Assembly (NCBI GenBank): GCA_022478985.1
Contig: JAKSZP010006736.1
Location: 1 to 64,000 of the forward strand
Length of the DNA stretch: 64,000 nt
Direction of reading: 5' to 3'
From: Massospora cicadina
Taxonomy: Eukaryota > Entomophthoromycota > Entomophthoromycetes > Entomophthorales > Entomophthoraceae
Below are positions 57,886-64,000 of this stretch, piece after piece. Made by a program: the position numbers and the translations under genes. Position 1 is the stretch's first letter; each line of letters opens with the position of its first letter. The notes beneath the pieces are model-generated. The model did no database searches. It was not told where the DNA came from and saw only the letters and a program-made list of their open reading frames with translations.

Positions 57886-59800
57886 CCCTTTTTAAGCTCA
57901 TACCCTTCTGAATAAGAAATACTTTGCTTTTTGAGGTCATTGCGCACAGTTATATTTTGGTGTTTGACTCTAATATAAACACTTTGAGATAACCATCAAA
58001 TTAGGTTGATTATTTTATTGATTGTTTTTAATCCTTTCTAATTAAGCAGCATAATTTATACATCAATATACAAATTTATCTATAGCAGCTTTATTTCCCA
58101 ATTATAATGCTGGTATTGACTTAATCTTAGGATTTAAGACCAATTATGCAGTCCTACATTCTCTTGTTTAATGGCGCATATTATTTTTGCACCACTTTTT
58201 TGCTTTTTATTTGTGATGAAACGGTTCATTGCCTAGTGTATTTTACTTTAAAGCACCTAGAACTTACCTCAAGGTTTTAAAATATTCATAATCTGGTCAA
58301 TCTTAATGGTTCAGTAAATTTGGGGTTTTTTTATGCAAGTTTGATTTTTAATTCAGAGCGTTTACAGACAGATGAATACTCTGGAGGAATTTTTCAAACT
58401 CCAATCTTTTAACTTTTATTTTAATTTACACAATTCAAACTTTCTTGTTTTGGTTCAACTATTTCAAGGTGTAAATATGGGACAATCCTCACCTTGAAAT
58501 TTCTACCAGTTGATACCAAAATTTTTGAATTTAAATTTACTCTAAACTAAGTTTATTTATTTTATATTTTGCACTGATCCTTGAGAGTTGTTCTCAAGGT
58601 ACCACCCAAACCTCTTTCAGCTTCGGTCCTACTTCAATCCATGTCAATAATATTACTGGTAACTTAGTGGTCCAAAGAGGTTGGACTGAATAAGCACTTC
58701 AGCCTGTAGTGTGAACCAGGCGCTGTTCCCTAACGAATCCCCAGGTAACAGTGGTCAGGTAAGCTCCTGGTTGTGATCCATAAGCTCAGTAGTGAGGATG
58801 AGATGTGGTGTTTGGTGAATTCCAATATTGGTAGAGGGTGGTTGGACTGGTTCACCACCATACCTCAGCTGATTGGGCCAAACAAATGGGCATAACAAAA
58901 CTTTAGAGAGATTATAAACATGGTTGCCCTTTTTGGATGGAAGAAACTTCTACTTTAGGGTTGTGTCGCAGGTGAAAGTAACTTGGGATTACCTTCTGTT
59001 AAGTTATAAGTTCTAACTCTGAGCAGATCTATGAAAATTTATAATTATGACAACAGCACCTAAACATAGTCAGCCTGAAAGGGAGTACATAGTGCTTTTG
59101 AGAGGCCTATTGATGTCCAAATTAGGGGTATGTCATTAATATTAATCAATATTCAACTTTCACCACTAATTTTATTTTTATCAGCTTTGTGACAAAACTC
59201 TATTCAGATTGATCTAGGGGCTAACAGTACCTGAGACTCTCCAAATTATAAGAGAATTTTGCTGTCAATTGGGGATGAAAAAAACATTAATATCAGTTCA
59301 GTGCTGAACTGATTTGGGAATTAACAGGAAGATGCTGAAAATTGAGTGCTTGAACCCAGAAGATTGTGGCCAGGAGATTCTCAAGAGGTTATAAGACAAG
59401 CGTATAGCCAATAAAGAAGAAGTAAGAAAAGCAGAGAGATAATTTATCTAATAAAAGTATTTTCTCCATCTTTATATTTTTATATGGCAACACTATTAGA
59501 AGTTCCTATTAGGAGTGTCAACAAGCTGTTAGTAAAAGAATCTCCAGCTTGTATTTTTGCTTAAATCAATAGAATTACTGTTTTTGTAGGGAAAAACTAC
59601 CCCAAAAAGACTATAAAAGATGCATACTTTTAATTAAGCCTTGTGAGTTTCAACAGCAAAAATACCATAAGACACTTGGCAAGAATTCAGGACATTTCAG
59701 CCAAATAATTTCCCAATTTTAAGAGCTGCATTTCAATTTGGAGCGAGCCAATCTTTAATTTAATAGGTACAGTCTGTTGCTGATTTCAAAATAACATCCC
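57886..59800 (-). other. A' between chromodomain and LTR, extra sequence without recognised gene
   Basis: In A the chromodomain-like end and 3' LTR are about 120 bp apart; here about 1.9 kb. The extra sequence is AT-rich, with no readable domain, no LTR pair and no TSD found. AAAAAGGG next to 57885 (minus) serves as polypurine tract. Presumably contains one or more unidentified insertions. Confidence 0.4.
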
Positions 59801-59809
59801 AATGAAAGC

Positions 59810-61266
59810 CCTGCAATTAACCAGGTAGGAGAATTTTTCCCTGGTGGCCTTGGTCTCCATGATAGCCTTGATTCTGTACTCTACCTCATCAGGGTTTTGA
59901 GCACTTTGGGACTAAATTGTCCTTGACAGGTCCCACAACTTCCCTAAATGGAAGACATGGAGGACCAGGTGAGCTCAGAAGACTTTGGGGAGTATTAACT
60001 TAAATTTAACTTCAGTGACCTAGTGGAGCACCTTGTATAAACATAAAGCAAGGGGGCTCAACTTTCAGCACTCAATGGAGACAGGGTAGTTCTTGAAATT
60101 GATAAGAACCATATCACCTTCCTTGTAGGCAGGGGGAGCCAAACGGAGAGCTTCAGCGTTGATCTTTTGGTCTTTCAAAGTCTTGTTGATAGGAGTCATC
60201 AGGGCAGCGAAGTTCAACCGGATGTTGGTTAATAAGTCATGGTGGTGGGCATTACTCCATCATGTTGTCCTTTAGTCAATCAGGATTGTTGTCCATGCTG
60301 ACAAAAATCGGGAATAAACCATGGATTTGATACCATGGTTTTTGTAGGCAAACTGAGTGAGAGGAAGTCAGGGGAAAAAGTTTTATTCCAGGACGTTATG
60401 TAGCAGCAAAGTCAATGTTCTAGAATCTGATTGACTCCTTCTGTTTGTCATTTCTAACTGGGATGGTAGGTGGAGGGGAAATTGGGCTTGATGCCTTGGT
60501 TGTTAAGGAGGTGGTCCCAGAAGCTAGAAATAAACAGGGAGCTGTGGTCAAAGACAGCTTTGCAAGTAGCCTATGTCTTGAAAAGATTCATTGATGAAAA
60601 TTTTGGCCATCTCTTTTGAAGTGATGCGTGAGGTGCAGAAGAATGACTCATACTGGTGAGATGGTCTAGTATTATCATGATTGCATCATACTCATTTGTC
60701 AATGGCTGACATTTTATGAAATTTACGCTGATTAAAGACCAGTTCCTAGCAGGAATTTGGAGAGGCATCAGTATTCTCTATGGCTTGGAGTGCCAAGGTT
60801 TGGATCTGGTGCAGATCAAACTTCGAGAGGTGTTTCTTGACCATAAAGTACAATCCCAGACATGATTAAATCCTCTTGAGTAAGCTTGCAGTATTCCCAA
60901 CGCCAAGATGTCTAGATAGAAGCTGGTCATGGTAGGCTTGGAGAATCTATTCTTGCATCTTTGTGTCAGTTACCCAGGTATTTTCCTGTTGCAGGATATT
61001 TCTTTTATGGGTTGAGAAACTTTTATGAGATTCATTGGCGGGGCCTTCCGTGAGGACCTCTTTTCAGTTCCTTCCACAGTGTGCTTCATTCTTGGGAGTT
61101 TCATATTCTCCACATGAAGTTTTTTGGGTCCCCTTAGGATTATTACAAAAAGATTGGGGAAAGCATTTTTGTGGTATATAATAATCTAATTCTATGCAAT
61201 TGAAAGCTAAGTGAGGGTTGCAGCATAGGAGGTCATTGATTAAGCTTATATTACTGTAATTGTTTC
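59810..61266 (-). pseudogene. integrase and chromodomain-like region of A'
   Basis: Minus strand. Starts at the border of LTR B' with a segment parallel to A (HLAFNCIEL vs HLAFTCTEL), then KHTVEGTEKRSSRKAPP near 61090. The zinc-binding part reads QAYHDQLLSRHLGVGNTASL near 60940-60880. The core starts PLQIPARNWSLISVNFI at 60768 with YDAIMIILDHLT. A later segment has AYKEGDMVLINFKNYPVS and LYKVLH near 60140-60040, and the chromodomain-like end PDEVEYRIKAIMETKATREK lies at about 59900-59840. Homologous to 27350-28894 in the same order. Dead by stops. Confidence 0.8.
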
Positions 61267-61989
61267 TGTAGAATTGAAGCTGTGGCGTTATATTTCAGAT
61301 GCACAGGATGTACTTAAAAAGATACAAAGCACTATTTGATAACAGTAACCTTAAAAAAATGAAAAAACGAAAACCTTATTTTGGAAGTAAAGATTTTACA
61401 TAAATAAGCACAAATAGTATCTAATACTGCCAGTGGTTCAGGAGCTTGATATGGTAATCTTCTTGATTGTAGGCTGCTTTAAGGCTACATGAAAAATCCT
61501 TCTTTAGATGACAATCCCACCTAGATATGCTCTTCTTGTTTCTAGAGTTCTTATTGCAGTTTCTGGCTACCAATAAGCACTTAAGAATGTAAAACAAAAG
61601 GCATAATATCCAAATTAGCTAGAAAAAAATAAATGCTTAATTTATTTTATGATAGTAGTTAAATTTTAATTGCAACTAAGACACTATTAGATGGCCAAAA
61701 TAAAAAAATAGGGTTATATTATAAATTTTTAATGCCAGCATGGGGTAAAGTAGAATACTGAGATTATAAGTAATAGTTGATATCAAAGCCAAGGCAACTA
61801 AATACATTAGTTACAGATTAAGGAAGCTTAAGTTGCACCAGCTGAATTTAGGGATTTAATATGCCATCATAAGTAAAATTGAATGAAGGCACCATGGTGG
61901 AATTACCTATAATTATTAAATACAACTTTGGCAACTACTCATTAAGCTAGGGGATGTAAGGTGAGATAAATTACAATATGTGATCAAAC
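61267..61989 (-). repeat. LTR of B' (3' LTR), at the same site in A' as B in A
   Basis: On the minus strand: GAGTAGTTGCCAAAGTTGTA, TTTGGATATTATGCCTTTTG and ATTCTACA end, all aligned with LTR B2 (26522-27349). ACAGGAAGAGGG just upstream is a polypurine tract. The LTR ends at the position equivalent to 27349 in A; start approximate. Confidence 0.72.
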
Positions 61990-63700
61990 CCTCTTCCTGT
62001 TTTTAAGGTATGAATTTAGGTGAAAGGTACAAATATAAAATACATGGTTGGTGTAGGACCTCATCATCCTCTCTGAAGGTCTGTGCCTTCAAATGCTGTT
62101 TGATTATTAGTTGAACATGGTTCCAGCTAAATCTTTTAGGGACAGGGTTACCTAAGGCAATATCTCAACAAAATTATTGTTATGACTCTATTCGCTTCAA
62201 AAAAGAAAGGTATTATATATAAAAAAGGCAGAAAACTCCTAGTAAGTAACTAGGCAGATCGAAGGTATTTTATTCAAAATTAAAAAATATTTATAGGCCA
62301 CTGAGTTACTCAGGATTGCCTAAAGGGCCTTGGATGATAGTCAGAATTGAGTCAGGAGGGGGACCTCTTTGGAGATGTGGCAGAAGGCGTAGGTTTTCTT
62401 TGTATTTGACTCTCTTTTGCTATGGTGGCAGATTTCAGGGACATTAAAGTGGCAAGATCTTCACTAGCTGACTTGGTGCCTTTACTTTCTGAATCAGCAG
62501 ATCCTTCTTGGGTTTAAGTTTCCTTTCACCCTTTTAGGAGTTCATTACTAAATTCAGTTTTAATACTCATTGAATTGGTGGAGACTTTTCACAGAGGTTG
62601 TGAATTGGATTATATTTGAATCAGTCTATTAATTGTTTGATTCTCATGATTCCCAACAATGCTCTTCTCAAGATCTTGCTGAGGAGGAACATAATTTTGG
62701 AGGAATCTAGCATGCACCCATTTTACAACGGCACTCAACTTCACAGAGGCAATAGAATATTCAGGACCCTGAAGGTAGATCACTTGGTATGGACCTGACC
62801 ACAGAGTGTTAAGTTTATGTATTTGTCTTCCAGGCATAATGTAAAATATAATGAAGTTCTTTAATTGGAATTCAGGCAAGTCCGGCCACTGGGCATTCCA
62901 CTAATCAGCTTCCCTTTGTCAAATTGTACCCATGGATCTAGAAGCTAATGCTTGTAACATTTTTAATTTGTCAGCCAATCTTTGCATAGCTAAGTCAGTG
63001 GTTTCTGGCATGAAATCTTCGAGTATAGGCTGCACACTAGAGGATAAAATCGGTTCTCATCCTTAAAGGTTCAGAAAGGTGACTTTTAAATGATTTAATG
63101 ATAGCTAACTTATATGCCAATAAGGCTGGTGGTAGGAAGTCATTCCATCATAAAGGATTGGGGGATGTCATCTTGAGAAGGTTGGCAACTAAGGAACCAT
63201 TTGCTTGCTCTACATTTCCATTGGTATCTGGATGATAAGGTGTCATGAAAGAATTATAAGGGCCCTTTTAAAGTTAATATTGACAACCACATTGGAAATA
63301 AAGTTGGTACCATTATCAAATAGCAGCACCTTGAGACTGCCGTGGCAACTATAAACCTGCTTTAGCAAGAAGGACGTGGTTGCTTTAAAAGTTGGGGAGG
63401 CAACTGAAAAAGCCTCAACTCATTTCATAAATTGATTAACTGCAAGATTTTAAAATGGTGATCATACATTGATAGAGGTAGGGGTCCAATAACATCGATG
63501 CTAACCATGGCAAACGAGGCCATGGGGGCCTATATAATGATGCTGGTATAGAGGTTTTGGGAGGCTTCTGAAATGAAAAAGTGAAACGCAAGTCAACAAC
63601 ATAGTGGAGTGTCTCAATCATTTATTTCCTGTAGCACCAGTCCCTCAGCCATCAATAAGGTTTCATCACTACGTCATGCCCCATGGCAACATGAGCCTCC
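61990..63700 (-). pseudogene. integrase of B' (partial element)
   Basis: Minus strand, upstream of the B' LTR. Integrase core: GSLKVLLFDNGTNFISNVVV (D-N-G, about 63350-63290), then MTPYHPDTNGNVEQANGSLV near 63245-63185. C-terminal module WSGPYQVIYLQGPEYSIASV and HARFLQNYVPPQQ in the frame 62879-62610. The stretch 61990-62560 is non-coding or too decayed. More 5' parts lie beyond the right edge; 63700-64000 is broken. Whether this is the same family as the left B integrase (24200-24900) is likely from the shared LTR but not clear from the degenerate proteins. Confidence 0.65.
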
Positions 63701-64000
63701 AGAGAAGATTTTGTCCAAGCAATGGGTCAAACATACAGTAGCCAAGAGTTTCAACTTACTTATATAGCAATTTGTTTTTGACTCAAGTCTGAGCATCCAT
63801 CTGTTTTAGCGCTGTTGCGTTGCCAATAGCTCATGGCTCCACTCTTCCAATTTTGCAACGAGCTTTTAGATCTGGTCTCTTCTAAAGCAAAAAAGGCTAG
63901 TATAGGCAATTGGAACAACCCATCGGAATTTTGGTTTATCATCCCTGCACAGTGGACTAGTGAGAAGTTGTAATTCTGGAGCTTAAGGGCCCATTGGGCC

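Larger units (their letters stand above)
48552..64000 (-). mobile_element. Gypsy A', inverted copy of A with nested B' and D
   Basis: Minus-strand counterpart of gypsy A: 3' LTR 57885-48552 (split by D at 49078-57619), PPT-like AAAAAGGG just before it, integrase and chromodomain-like region between 61266 and 59810, then LTR of B at the same site as in A (61267). The element continues beyond the right window edge. Confidence 0.75.

Noticed and set aside
1..64000. Repeat-induced point mutation in the strict Neurospora sense
   Set aside because: The CpG to CpA pattern at RT active sites fits methylation-linked deamination; I could not see a CpA-specific bias by eye and LINE copies remain CpG-rich.

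Overview
The window reads as one TE-graveyard locus from a large, AT-rich fungal genome. The gypsy elements are of the chromovirus type, the one host gene relic has 30-40 bp fungal-type introns, and retroelements lie nested inside retroelements. A basidiomycete such as a rust fungus is my best guess, from general character only, since no species-specific marker was seen. I see no intact host gene, rRNA, functional tRNA or CRISPR array. Every protein-coding segment recognised here carries stops or frameshifts.

Left part (1-31182), plus strand. A Ty3/gypsy element 'A' (5' LTR about 97-882, 3' LTR 28895-31182) is split in its RNase H region by gypsy-type element 'B' (LTRs 3567-4384 and 26522-27349). 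B is split by a non-autonomous LTR element 'C' (LTRs about 4677-5439 and 14997-15769). C is split by a minus-strand gypsy element 'E' (5858-12245), and E carries a solo LTR 'F' (7812-8224). That is five levels. B also carries a 1.9-kb gag-only, LINE-like element 'L2' (17454-19372, 15-bp target-site duplication) and a foreign block 'X' (about 20580-23190). A 5'-truncated L2 copy sits in C, and a 1.5-kb block with an L2-like tail interrupts the 3' LTR of A.

Centre (31183-48551). Two near full-length APE-type LINEs of about 5.28 kb lie head to head (32416-37706 minus, 38561-43838 plus), each bounded by its own target-site duplication. At 46312-47380 is a decayed allantoicase gene. The sequence on its left (pieces between 31183 and 46270) reappears inverted on its right (48551-47345).

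Right part (48552-64000). The mirror continues: a minus-strand copy A' of gypsy A (3' LTR 57885-48552) holds the LTR of B at the same internal site as on the left. A' is broken by plus-strand gypsy 'D' (49078-57619, related to E), which itself holds a solo LTR 'G' (52431-53193) and a TRIM-like element 'H' (54597-56335, perfect 5-bp TSD).

The simplest history is an old inverted duplication of [B inside A + flank] around the allantoicase gene, followed by independent insertions in each arm. Coordinates of degenerate LTRs are approximate where marked; LINE, D, E, F, G and H borders are supported by TSDs, TG..CA ends or polypurine tracts.
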